From Monarcha castaneiventris obscurior (Eukaryota; Chordata; Aves; Passeriformes; Monarchidae), in contig JAMPIT010000174.1 of the NCBI GenBank assembly GCA_026261815.1, forward strand, positions 14,632,001 to 14,696,000: 64,000 nucleotides of DNA, in the 5' to 3' direction. The first letter of the stretch is position 1. Each line of letters starts with the position of its first letter. The position numbers were made by a program, and so were the translations under genes. Under the pieces are notes generated by a model. The model was given only the letters and a program-made list of their open reading frames with translations. It was not told the origin of the DNA and made no database searches. Of this stretch, positions 1 through 37,079 are shown piece by piece.

Positions 1-7220
<7,220 letters not shown>

Positions 7221-7273
7221 GGCGGTGGCGGCCCGGCCGCGGTCCCAGCGCTGTCACCGCCGCTGTCGCCGCC

Positions 7274-7283
7274 GTCACGTGAC
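7274..7283. promoter_or_regulatory. GTCACGTGAC E-box / CLEAR-type element
   Basis: Perfect 10-bp palindrome 54 bp upstream of the SEC61A2 ATG, in the core CpG island. It equals the CLEAR consensus bound by TFEB/TFE3/MITF and also fits USF. Binding is inferred from the motif only. Confidence 0.6.
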
Positions 7284-7766
7284 GCGCGCTGCGGACGGGC
7301 CGTCCCTCCCCGCCCGGGGGCACGGGGCGGTGCCGCCCTCACGGAGCGCCCCCCGCGCCCTTCCCCAGCCGAGGGGAGCCGCAGCGGCGGGATCGGCGGG
7401 ATCGGCGGGCAGCGGTGGCCGCCGCGGCGCGATCGGGCTGAGGCCGGGCAGCCGCCGCGGCGAGCGAAGGACCGCGCTCCCGGAGTGCTCCGCGCGGCGC
7501 GGGGGGCGGGCACGGCCCCTCACCGCCACACCTCAGCCCTGCCCGGGCTCGGGGAGCTCCTGCCCCGCAGCCGCTCCTTCTGGCCTCGGGGGCTTTGGCG
7601 TTTCTGTGGTGGTGTTGGTACAGCAGTGCCAGGTGAAAAGCGCAGGTTCAGCGGTTTGGTACCAAAGTGTTTTATTAAGAGCCCAATGCAGCCGTATTGA
7701 CAGATAATTTCACGGGGTGAAAGGACATTGGGCCACTGGAGCATGTCCACAGTTTGAACTGCAACC

Positions 7767-8199
7767 GAGCTGGGGAAGGGTCTGGAGCACGAGTCCCATG
7801 AGGAGCAGCTGAGGGAGCTGGGATTGTTCATCCTGGAGAAAATGAGGCTCAGGGTGACCTTCTCACTCTCTACACCTCCCTGACAGGAGGGTGCAGCCAG
7901 GTGGGGGTCGGGCTCTGCTCCCGGGAAACCAGCGACAGGAGAAGAGGACACGGCCTCCAGCTGCACCAGGGGAGGTTTAGGTTGGACTTTGGAAGGAATT
8001 TCTTCACAGAAAGGGTGATTAGACATTGGAATGGGCTGCGCAGGGAGGTGGTGGAGTGACCATCCCTCTGGGTGTTTAAGGAAAGCCTGGATAGGGTACT
8101 CAGTGCCGTGGCCTGGTTGACAAGGTGGTGATCAGTCATAGGCTGGACTCAACAGTTTTGGAGGTCTTTTCCAACCTAATTGATTTTGTGATTCTATGA
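7767..8199 (+). mobile_element. CR1 retrotransposon 3' fragment
   Basis: Sense-oriented CR1 3' region: CTGAGGGAGCTGGGATTGTT, CTCCCTGACAGGAGGGTGCA, AGGGGAGGTTTAGGTTGGA, then TTTTCCAACCTAATTGATTT and the tail TGTGATTCTATGA. Same subfamily as the copy at 13535-14037. It lies upstream of the SEC61A2 promoter. Confidence 0.9.
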
Positions 8200-9436
8200 A
8201 GTAAACCTGACAACCTATTCCAATATCATCCCACAATCACCAAAACAGGTATCACACCTACAGGGCGCTCAGTTACAACAACTGGTGGTCTATAAAATTA
8301 GGATTATCAGAATTTACTGCAAGATTTAGATATGACCATTTAAAATAGTATTTATTCTTTCTGAGTAACTCATCCTATTCAAGCACAAGCTTGAATTCTT
8401 CCTGTGTTAGGCTAAGTTACCAAGAGAGAACACGAAATGCGTGAAGCGTTGGGGCTCCTCCAAAACTTTGCATCTGTATTTTGGATTGCACTCTTCATTC
8501 CCTAAGAAATCCTCTTAACCAAGACCTTGCTACAATACCTAAACAACTTTGCTCAATAGCTTTCATTATCTGAAATCACTTAGAAAAGTTTTTTCTTCCA
8601 GTTTTATATAGTCATAATTTTACAACTACTAATGAGCAACTCCATAGCAATTACTTTCACCTAGAGTTCTTGTACAATCTGACAAATGCCCGTAAGTAAT
8701 GGGCCTGGCCGTTTACTTGTAGATTATAATCTCTAAATAATGGCTGGGTTAGTAGCTAAGTTTCAGGAAGTTTCTTGTAATCACCCTTTGTACAGATTTT
8801 TAGCCATGCTTACCTTAGAAGTTCATTAAATTACAGGTTTTGTTAGCAAACCCTCCTGTCTCTAAGTCACTGGCCTCTGTTTTTGTGATTGGTAAAAGGT
8901 CCAGGAGGTTTCTTCCGTCCATACTGATACAGATGCATCTCTTCAGGTGTGCTGAATGCATGTTTCTATGTCACCCATGAGTGGGTTCCCACTGACAGAA
9001 GCAAAAAAGTCAAAATGCAGTATTGTTTTCTTTGCTTATTCAAAATGCTACTGTGTTCAGAACTTTTAATCTTCAAAGTTCAGACTGTATTTTTTAAATC
9101 TAAACTAACATCATTGTTACTAAAATACTTGTTTTCATATGTTTGTTTTCCTGGTGTATTTTCTTTCTGTCACTGAGTTTCTGCTGCCTTTAATGACCTG
9201 CTCAACCTAACAGCTCATTCCTTCAGCATCTTTACTTTTTTTCTTTCTGGTCTTGCACTTCTGAAAATCCTGACACACCACAGTGCACAAATACTGTAAT
9301 CTCTGTCTTTCTAGCTATCTCCTTGCTATCTAACAGCACATTAGGGTTCACTTCTCCTTGTGTTAATGACTCACAGAATTTCCTGTCCAATGACTGAGAC
9401 CTGCTCTGTTACCCACTCACCCAACTCGTGTAGCAT
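8200..9436. other. intergenic, DHTKD1-SEC61A2
   Basis: No gene or recognisable repeat seen. The sequence is AT-rich. Confidence 0.8.
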
Positions 9437-9547
9437 CTCAGGCACCCGGAGTGACTCTTGGGGTGTCTTGTGCAGGGCCAGGAGCTGGGCTCAATGATCC
9501 TTGTGGGTCCCTTCCAACTCAGGATATTCTATGGTTCTGTGATTCTA
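9437..9547 (+). mobile_element. short CR1 3' end
   Basis: About 110 bp of the terminal CR1 region: GTGACTCTTGGGGTGTCTTG, GGGTCCCTTCCAACTCAGG and the tail TTCTATGGTTCTGTGATTCT. Close relative of the copy ending at 35889. Confidence 0.85.
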
Positions 9548-11071
9548 ATTTCTGCTTCTCTTTTCCCCAAAGCAGAAGCAATTCAATACTGTGCAGGGAT
9601 GTCCCAGCCTGCATGCAGAGAAGAGCAAGGCACACAGATGGAAAACAGCCTTGTGTGCATCCAAAATTGGTGGGAGAAACAGAGTTAGCCCCCAAGTCAG
9701 CAAGTGCTTTGCCTTGCTCCTGGGAGCTGTAAGCCATCATGCAAGAGCAGTGTTCTGCAGGCAGCCTGCATCAGCTGACTGAGGAAAGCTGTGCTTAAGC
9801 TCTCCCTTCCTGCCCCAGTATCCCTGGGGAGCTCCATGGCACACCAGTGGGGCTGGGGGCATTGAGCTGAGCAGCACCACAGAAATAGTTTTGTCTCCCA
9901 CCAGGAGGATCAGACAGGGTCAGAACACTTGAGCATCCTTTACTTGGCTGGATAACCAGACCTGCACAGCCCGTGGGGGAATGGTACATCATAAGGTCAG
10001 GTTTGGGCCACGTGAAACTCAAAACATGGGGTCTGTTCTTCCCTTGTGTGCACTGTCACAGTGACTAACTGGGGGTTTATGTAATCATCAGTGTGCAGTC
10101 AAGGCTGGTGATTGTGCTCTACAACTTCCTTGGCTACAGCTGCAGCCAAAGCAATGTTACTCTTCAGCCTCCTTTTTCTAGTTATCAGCAGAAATTTAAA
10201 GCAGAATATGCCTTGATTAGATAAAGCTGTTCAGGATGTGCAGTTTGCCAGAGCAAAGTGGGAGAAACATGATTTCATGTTGCTGTGATGGATGTGCTAA
10301 AGCAGTGATGTGAAACATCACAGAACAGAGGTTACAGAGGTTACTTCTGGGTCATATGGAGTTAATGAATGAATGAATATGTGAATTAACTAGGACAAGA
10401 TACTAAAGCAGGCTTCAGAGATGATTTTGGGAGCTGTCTCCCCAGGTGAATGCACACCCTGCCTGTGATCTGCCCTTTCTCACCTGCCATGACTTTCCAT
10501 CTGCAAGTGCTGGATCTGGTTAAACTCCACTTGTTTCTTTTCAGAAATACCTCTGGCTCACAGTGAGTTTGGATTACTTAAGCATTGCTTGCCCAGGTAA
10601 CTGAGAAGAGCAAGGAGGTGTCAACTTCACCCTGAAACCAGGAAAGGAAAAACACTGGGAAAGATTCTGTGGTGGGGGGAATGCTGCTCTGGGGCAGTCA
10701 ACACTGGGGTCAGCCTGGGATGCCTGTCTTCCATTTGGCTTCATTATTCTTCCACTTAACCTCAGTGTTTTGGTCCTTTATCCTTTGTTTCCCAATAAAG
10801 ACTGATTTCTTTCCTTTCTGCAGATGACAGCTGTACTCAAACCATCCTTTGGGATTTCTCACCCTCTGGGTGAGAAAAACAGTGGTGCCTGAAGCCTTCA
10901 GGAGCCATCCTGCAAGGTCCCCGCAATGGGAATCCTGCTTTAACAACTCAGGCACTGAGAAGAGCACCAACAACCACAACAGATTGCATTCCTGGTCCTT
11001 AAGGAAAGAAAAAAGAGAGAATCCACAACATTCTGCTATAGAAATGGCTCATTCCGAGGCATGGGGAAGCA
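9548..11071. other. intergenic sequence 3' of DHTKD1
   Basis: I recognise no gene or repeat. Several 60-100 codon open frames occur on both strands without family resemblance. Confidence 0.75.
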
Positions 11072-11077
11072 TTTATT
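11072..11077 (-). terminator. candidate DHTKD1 poly(A) signal
   Basis: AATAAA on the minus strand about 390 nt after the DHTKD1 stop codon; it would give a short 3' UTR. It is the first canonical hexamer I find downstream. Cleavage there is inferred. Confidence 0.4.
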
Positions 11078-11467
11078 TGATCAAGCACACTTCTGTGGAA
11101 ACAGAGGAAACAGAACCTGTTTCCACACATGCACCGTCCCAGGAAACTCTCAAGTGCAAATAAGCAGCATGATATAAGGTATTCCACAGTCGCCTCACCA
11201 ATCTGTCCCTGGACTGAATTTTTAACTTTACAAAGACATTTTGTAGAAAATTGTATAAGAGAACAAGAAGTATCAGGTGTAACAGGCACTTCTCATTGTT
11301 AGGTATTCCCCAACACGAAAAAATTGTTTAATCATTACAAAACTTATTCCACCTTTGTTTTGTTTTCCATTTTGGAGAATTAAGAGTCTGAAGGATCTGG
11401 CTTTTGTTCTTCACAGGAGGAGGCACTAAACATGACTGACATCAAGAGCAATCTGTCCATTGAAAAC

Positions 11468-30020
<18,553 letters not shown>

Positions 30021-30149
30021 GGCCGCGCTGCCCCCGCCGCCGCCACCGCCCCCGGACCCGCCCCGAGCCCCGGGGGGCGGCGCCCGCAGCGGGGCCCCTC
30101 AGGGGCTGCTGCAGTGCCGAACGGAACGGGAGGGCAGAGGGTGTCCCGG

Positions 30150-30649
30150 ACTGAGAGCGAGGGACATCTGGAGCGCTGTGCCCAGCTCTGGGCTCTTCAG
30201 GGAAGGGAGACAAGGAGCTGTGCAGAGGGTCCAGTGGAGGCCATAGAGATGAGGAGGGCTCTGGAGCGTCTCTCCTGTGAGGAGAGACTGCGGGAGCTGG
30301 GACTGTTCAGTCTGGAGAAGACTGGGAGGAGATCTCATGAATGCATATAAATGTCTCAAAGGTGGGTGCCAAGAAGTTGGTGCCTGACTCTTTTCAATAG
30401 TGCCCAGCGACAGGACCAGGAACAAGGGCTATAAAATAAAACGCAAGAAGTTCCACCTCAACATGAGGAAGAACTTTTTTGTTGAGAGTGGCAGAGCACC
30501 GGGACAGGCTGCTCAGGGATGTTGTTGTGGAGTCTCCCTCTCTGGAGACATTCTAAACCCACGTGGATCTGTTCCTGTGTCACCTGCTCCAGGTGACCCT
30601 GCCTTGGCAGGGGGTTGAGCTGGATGATCTCCAGAGGTCCCTTCCAACC
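30150..30649 (+). mobile_element. CR1 retrotransposon copy A (upstream of DHTKD1)
   Basis: Sense CR1: CAGAGGGTCCAGTGGAGGCC, GAGGAGGGCTCTGGAGCGTC, GGGAGCTGGGACTGTTCAGT, ATGAGGAAGAACTTTTTTGT and GATGATCTCCAGAGGTCCCT. Its tail is missing where the next CR1 abuts at about 30650. Same subfamily as the inverted copy at 34087-34563. Confidence 0.9.
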
Positions 30650-31146
30650 CTGCTCCGGTGAGACCCCACCTGCAGTGCCGCCTCCAGTGTGGGGGTCTTC
30701 AGCATAGGAGGGACATGGACCTGTCAGAGTGAATCCGGAGGAGGCCACCAAGACGATTAGAGAGATGGAGCACCATTCCTATGAGGAAAGGCTGAGAGAA
30801 TTGGGATTGCTCAGCCTGCAGAAGAGAAGGCTTTGGGGTGACTTAATTGTAGCTTTCCAGTACCTGAAGGGAGTCTGCAGGAAAAGATGGAGAGGGATTT
30901 TTTACAAGAGCATGTAGTGACAGGACAAGGAGGAATGGCTTCAAACCAAAACAATATAGGTTTAGATTAGATGTTAGGAGGATGTTCTTTGCTGTGAGCA
31001 TGGTAAGGCACCAGAACAGGTTGCCCAGGGAAGTTGTGGGTGCTGGAGCACTGGAATAGTGGAAGGTGTCCCGGCCTGTAGCAGGGGGTTGGAACCAGAT
31101 GATCTTTAAAGGTCCCTTCCAACCTCAACTTTTCTGTGATTCTGTA
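30650..31146 (+). mobile_element. CR1 retrotransposon copy B (tandem to A)
   Basis: Begins with the usual CR1 line GTGAGACCCCACCTGCAGTG and continues TATGAGGAAAGGCTGAGAGA and AGGTTGCCCAGGGAAGTTGT. It ends GGTCCCTTCCAACCTCAACT and TTCTGTGATTCTGT. A different stretch and subfamily from copy A, so this is an insertion, not a duplication. Confidence 0.9.
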
Positions 31147-34086
31147 AACTTTGTGTGAGTGCAGGCCTGGGGTACTGGCAAGTTCCCTTTCCATAGGCTT
31201 GGTTTTCCTTGTGTTGCCTTCACAATGAGGAAATCAAAGAGTATATTTTGTCCAAATCAAACTATGGTATTTGCCTTTGGAACAGGTGGAACTAGATTTC
31301 AGAACTGAATCAATTCTGATACCCCAGTTGGTCTGGGATTTTATGATATTCACAGTTTTTGCAGAGGAGTCACTTGTGTTCCTTGAGGCCTATATGGTTG
31401 GGTTTATGCATATTTATAAAACCCAGTTTGGGAGAAAAAATAAAAATAAATGACCTCTAATGCTGCAAGGAAGGCAAAAGGATACAGCTACAGAAGGACA
31501 GTGGACATGTGGCCAACACAGTAAAGTGTAGTAGAAATGTGGTTGAATATTCATATTTTTTTCAATTACAATGAAGGAACCTTGAAAATAATGCTGCAAG
31601 ATTATGTGATTTTTTTGAAACCAACAGTAGAGAGGGAGAAAAGGTTGATACAGTTAAATATTTCCATTCAGTGCTTGGGGAAAAAGACAAATGTTGCAAG
31701 CAGATCACAGAATGATGAAATACTTTTCCACAGTTCTTAATCAAATACCAGTCAAACAGCAGATATCAATATGGTTTTGCTTTGAATCAAATAGGCATTT
31801 AGTTGAATATTTCCCAATTAGCACTGATAGGAGTAGGTTTGAACATTAAAAATTTTCCAGTTTCTCCAATGAGATGTTTCAGTCACATGATGTGGATCTA
31901 AGAGAACTAATTGAATATTTGGATATATAAGTTTGCTTAATAAGGGTTTAATAAAGTCTAAGCAGGTGTTTATGAAATATATATCTCATCAAGTCAACTT
32001 GTTGGAGTTTTTATGTGAATCAAAATCCAGTTAATAAAGATTTAAAGTACTTTGCAGATTTGCCAGCTCAATCATCTTGCGTAGGACATGATAACAGGTG
32101 ACGAAAGCATTGCCGTGGCTATATCTAGGTCAAGGAAAGGTTTTGTTGACTTTGGTTCACGTCTAAATGTGAGAAGGTGGTACCTGTGCCAGCAGAAACA
32201 CCACTGCTGAGGGCGTATGCAAAGTGACTCTCTCAGCCTGACTCTTCTGGCGCAAAGCCTGTCCTAGAGAAGGCTGCTGTGCGAGGTTGATTCAGTGCTG
32301 CATGATGCTCTTGCTAAAAAAACTTGAAATGCTCCAAAACCAAGGCTGTACATACTAAATAGTAACTGTCTGACTGCCTGGCAGAAGGGGAGCACTGGGA
32401 GTATTTCTAAAGGAATGATTCCCCCCTGCCACTTTAGTAGTCACATCAACCCCCAAAAACTGCCCACACCTTGAGTGCTGATGAAGTTTGTCAGCTGGAG
32501 GTTAAATGGTGAAGAGAGGTTACCTCGAAGCTGAATGTCAAGATGGAGATAAGCAAGCACGATTTATTTTAACAGGAAGAGGTGAAAGCTTGGAAGAGTA
32601 TGTGCACTAAAACCTAGCTCCTTTCCAGGAAACAGCGGCTATAAATAATCTCCAAAAATCATGAGAAAAAACCAGATGGGTCTTAAAAAACTATGTGAAT
32701 ATCTGCTCACTCGGCAAAGAAGTTAATTTGCTGGATTTGGCTACAAGGAAATATAGAGGACACCTACAGATTCTACATTAGGCCAGGATTTGGCACAATT
32801 TGAATACTGTGTAAAAACCTGGTGCCAGTAATTGAGGAAGCATATAAAAAAATAGGGAAGAAGAGCTTCAGGAATTAAAAAAAAAGGCATGCTTTATGTC
32901 TGAGATGCAGGAAACAACATCTACCTGGTTTTGGTTTTGGTAAATCAGTACAAAAGCTTGATTAGTATGTGCACAAATGAAACAGGTACTTTAGGAGGAA
33001 AAGTTTCCTGAGCTACCAGAGGTAAAACAAGATTTGCTTGCATGGCCTTTACAAGAGAGAGCTCCAACGTAGTTGTAGACATGGTATAAACACAGAAGGA
33101 GCTTTTGCTTTCCTTTCAAAGCCGTAGTGATCATGCTTTTTATTGATGTTAGAAAGGGCAGAAACACCGTGCTTCCAAAGAAAACAAGCTAACGTCTCTT
33201 GATGTAATGCCAGTGCCACTGATACCTAACCAAGTATAACCCAAGCTCCCCTGAAAAGAGTAATCCAAAGCCACCCATTGACGGGCCAAAGGATTGGTGC
33301 CTTTGGAAAATAAAGTGCCAACACTAACATGGATTTTCTCTCCCCCTTTTTACTATGTTCTGCCTTGGATCTTCTCCACTCCAGTGAATCAGTTTAATCA
33401 GCTTGGTATTTTAAGATATTTTGGCAAGCATATGAGATCTTTGTGAGCAGGGACGTGTGAATGATCTGTGTCAATAACAAGCATGACTTCATCCTTTCAA
33501 ACTTGTCCAGAAAGAGATTTTTAGACATGTCTGCAAAATCAGCAATGAAGTTAAACAGCAGGGAGGAGAGCTCTTCCCTGGAAAAAAACAAACCTGTCTA
33601 GTCCTGTACCAGTTGGCAGAGCACACCTAAAGCTCTGCATCAGTAAACAGTGTCTTCTGTTGGGGCCGACTCTTGCCTCTGAATAAAAAGTGACTTTAAC
33701 AGCTGAATAATCTCATTATGCACACCCAGGCCTGCACCTGCTGTCACACTCCAATATTGCTGAAGGCTTGTTCTAAGCCTAGAGGGGTGTAAAGGCTTTC
33801 CCAACCCAAAGAAAAAGCTTGTCAGAACCTGGATTCGAAATGTAAAATAAACACCAGATTCTCACTCTGCAGCTCTGGGCTGTGCCAGCTTTTTCCAGCT
33901 TAGGCAGTTTCAGAGTTGCCCAAGAGGTGATGCCGTGCCCAGACGTGCAGGCAGGGAGCATTTCCAACAAATCAGGGAGTTTTGTGCCACTAAATTCACC
34001 ACTGTAAAATATCCTCAATGTCCACGTGGGAACAGTGACTGGGCAGGAGGGCAGAGAGACTAAATTTAGACTAGTAAACACGCCCA
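31147..34086. other. intergenic, between DHTKD1 and UPF2
   Basis: Mostly AT-rich sequence without an identifiable gene or repeat. One minus-strand block at 33394-33577 looks exon-like and is reported as a finding. Confidence 0.7.
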
Positions 34087-34563
34087 ATGACAGAATGACA
34101 GAATGACAGAATGAGTGGGTTTGGAAGGGAACTCTGGAGATCATCCAGTCCAACTGCCCTTGCCAAGGCAGGGCCACCTGGAGCAGGTGACACAGGAACA
34201 CATCCAGGTGGGTTTACAATGTCTCCAGGGAGGGAGACCCCATAAGCAGCCTGTCCCAGTGCTTTGCCACCCTCAATGCAAAGGAAGTTCTTCCTCATTT
34301 GAAGTGAAATCTACGGTTTATTTTATGGCCATTGTTTTGTTGCTCAGCACCACTGCAACCAGCCTGGCACCATCGTCTTGGAGATACTTAGATGCATTAA
34401 TGAAATGCTCTCTCAGTCTTCTCTTCGCCTGACTGAACAGGCCCAGTTCTGCAGTCCTCCCTCATCCGAGAGATGCTCCAGAGCCCTCCTCATCTCTGCG
34501 GCCTCCACTGGACCCTCTGCATAGCTCCCTTGCCCTGAGGAGCCCACAACTGGGCACAGTAAT
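34087..34563 (-). mobile_element. CR1 retrotransposon copy (inverted relative to 30150-30649)
   Basis: Starts on the plus strand with the tail (ATGACAGA)n at 34087-34114 and continues GATCATCCAGTCCAACTGCC, GGAGCAGGTGACACAGGAAC and TCTTCCTCATTTGAAG. It ends CCTCCACTGGACCCTCTGCA and CCCACAACTGGGCACAGT. It abuts the UPF2 promoter. Confidence 0.92.
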
Positions 34564-34642
34564 GGACGCCCATTAAACCACCACTGAGGCAGTAATTTGG
34601 TGTTCAGCCACTGTCACCCTCAGTGTTTTACCACGGTGACGT

Positions 34643-34717
34643 CTGAGGGCCCCACCCGCGGCATGACGGCTGGCGGGCACGGACACGTCACTGCAGTGAC
34701 CTCACGCGGGCCCTCAG
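34643..34717. repeat. nested palindromes in the UPF2 promoter
   Basis: CTGAGGGCCC (34643-34652) and GGGCCCTCAG (34708-34717) are a perfect inverted pair. Between them lie the 14-bp perfect palindrome GTCACTGCAGTGAC (34687-34700) and the arms CCCGCG and CGCGGG. Confidence 0.85.
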
Positions 34718-35069
34718 GCCGAGTCCTGCCCTGGGGCCACCAAGGAAGTGACACTCAGAGCCTCTTTCCCCCTTCCCCGCCGCCGTGAGGGACGCGGGGC
34801 TGAACGCTTTTCCCCTTCCATTCCCGTGCTCATTCCCGTTCCTCTTCCCCTTCCGCCTCCGCACTCCCGGTAACCCGTCCGCCGCCAGGGCCCCGCGCGG
34901 GGCTGCCCTGCGCGCTGCCTGACCGCCGCCGCTGGGGAAGCGCCGCTCCGCGCCGCCCGCAGCTGCGGCCCCGCCGCCCTCCAGCGGCGCCGCTCCTCCC
35001 TTCGCGCCCGTGCGAGGCGGGGCGGGAGCGGCGGGCTCGGGCGGGGCGGCGCCGGGGGTCAGGCAGCGC

Positions 35070-35184
35070 AGTGGCGGCCCGGCCGCCGTGAGGGGAGAAG
35101 CGCTCGGGGGCCTCGGAGGGGCGGAGGAGAAGGAGGAGGCGGCGGCGGCGGCGCCGGGCGGGCCCATGTCGGCACCGGGCACAG
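35070..35184 (+). other. UPF2: probable UPF2 non-coding exon 1
   Basis: GC-rich leader ending GGGCACAG|GTACCG, a good donor with no better candidate nearby, before intron 1. It carries a short GGC repeat (about 35138-35153) and an ATG at 35166. The 5' limit is a guess. Human UPF2 also starts with a non-coding exon. Confidence 0.55.
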
Positions 35185-35625
35185 GTACCGCGGGCACCGA
35201 CGGGACGGGAGGGCGGTGCTGGGGCGTGTGTGAGGAGGGGGTCTCGGGGAGGGCCGGAGGAGGGCACAGGGGCCTGGGAGGGGCGCGGGGAGGAGGGTTC
35301 CGGAGGCGGAGGGGCCGTGGGGCTCGGAGCAGGGAAGGCTCGGGTGGCGGTGCCTGAGGGCACGGGGAGAGGGAGGCCGGGAGAGAACAGGAAGCTGCTG
35401 TTCCCGAGCTGCTGGTTCCATCCGGAAAAGGGCCTGGGCTGCGGGAGAGCTGCGAGCGGGGACTGGGGTGGTAGCGAAGGAGTCTTTTTGTATTTAGTGC
35501 CTTGTCTATAGGCCTCTGTTTCACGGTGGAAAGCGCGTTCCTGCAAGTCTGGCAGCAAAACATTCTCCCCGAGAGGTACAGAAGCGAAAGTAAAAGTGCC
35601 CGGCTGTTCGGCAGGCCGGCCAGAA

Positions 35626-35889
35626 GATGTGTCAGTGGCCTGAAGTTGTGTCAGGGGAAGTTTAGGTAGGATATCAGGGAAAGGTTCTTTACCCACAAGG
35701 TGGTTGGGCATGGAACGGGGTCCCCAGGGAAGTGGTCACAGCAGCGAGCCTGTCTCAACTTCAGAAGTGTTTGGGCAATGCTCTCAGGTACCTGGTGTGA
35801 CTCTTGGGGTGTCCTGCACAAGGCCAGGAGTTGGACTTCGATGATCTTTGTGGGTCCCTTCCAAGTCAGGATATTCTGTAATTCTGTGA
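35626..35889 (+). mobile_element. CR1 retrotransposon 3' fragment
   Basis: CAGGGGAAGTTTAGGTAGGA, GTTCTTTACCCACAAGGTGG and GTGACTCTTGGGGTGTCCTG, ending GGGTCCCTTCCAAGTCAGGA and TTCTGTAATTCTGTGAA. Confidence 0.9.
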
Positions 35890-37079
35890 ACCTTCCCTGC
35901 CACTGTGTGGGGGACTCCTCTCTCTCTCTGCACTATGTTTTTTTTTCTCTGTGCTCTGTCTCATCTTCCAAAACCCTTGGCTAAGTTTCTTTTCTCCTCC
36001 CTAACCCGGGTGTTTTTCTTATGCACCTTCCCTTTGCATTAAGAGAACCTTAATTGCATTTCAGTTCTTGAAACTTACAGCCTTCTAGTGGTGTGATTAC
36101 TAGTGGTGGAGGAGTTTGTTGCCCTTTGAGATTTTTCAGCCAGTCAGAGATGGGATATCTTGCCTATGTTCTTTATCTCTCATCTCTCTTTTGTAATTGA
36201 GTAGCTGCAAAAAAGACTGTTTATGTGATCCATTTAATTTCTAGTGAAAAATCTCTATATGTTTAGTTTAGTAGAACTGTATTTCTTTTCCCTCATACCT
36301 GTGTTTGCAAGGATGGGAATTCTGGATCATGTTACTGCAGGCTTTGAGAATAGATAGTTCGTTTTGACTTGAGTGCTTTGAGGGCCAAGGTGTTGATGTT
36401 TATTCTTTTACTCTGAATTGTGAGTAGATTCGTGATGCTGAATACCTGATATTACTCTCTGCTTTCCTCAAGAGTAAATACATAGATGGGTTTTTTTAAA
36501 CGTTACTTCTGTATTTCAAGACTATTTCTTCAGTTTCTGAGCTCAGAGTATCATAAACCCAGTCTCATTCTTTCAAATTCCAAGATTGTTATGAAAAAAA
36601 AAGTGGAAACTTAAGTAAGATAAAAATTGTCTTAACTGCAAACGAGTCAAGGTATGTCAAATACTGAAAAATTAAGAGAAATAGTTCCCTCTGAAAAAAT
36701 ATTATCTGTAGGTGCTGAAACTAAGAAGGAATGTTAAAACATGTAAGGGTCACCACAGAAATGGGTTGCCGGCGTCCAAAGGCGTAGGGATGTTTGTCTT
36801 GTCTCTGTTTTCTCTGTCCTTCCTAATTTTCAGGTGAGTGCTGGTTTGTCCTATCTGTTGGCTTATGGAGTTCATGTCATTATTGTGCCTTTTCATCAGT
36901 ACATTCATGTAAATGCAAGGTATTAAATTGAAGTTCTCTTATCTTTAAGTTTCTCTTGATGTTTCCATACCATCTTCTTGTTTCCTGTGGAAATGAGGCC
37001 CAGGCAAGCCAGCTGTCTGTTCCTGTTTTTCCCTGCTTCCCACAACTTTTGGGATAGTTGCTTGTGGGACAGTTCTGCT

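Larger units (their letters stand above)
34600..35480 (+). promoter_or_regulatory. UPF2 promoter and CpG island
   Basis: Highly CpG-rich from about 34,730 to 35,480. It contains TGAC-core sites at 34613-34752, a long pyrimidine-rich stretch (34754-34858) and GC boxes near 35017 and 35040 (GGCGGGGCGGG-like). The transcription start is probably near 35,050-35,100 but is not resolved. Confidence 0.75.

Noticed and set aside
34688..35711. Two ~290-codon minus-strand open frames upstream of UPF2
   Set aside because: Low-complexity Pro/Ala/Arg composition in the CpG island, overlapping each other in different frames; they run into CR1 sequence at one end. Composition artefact.
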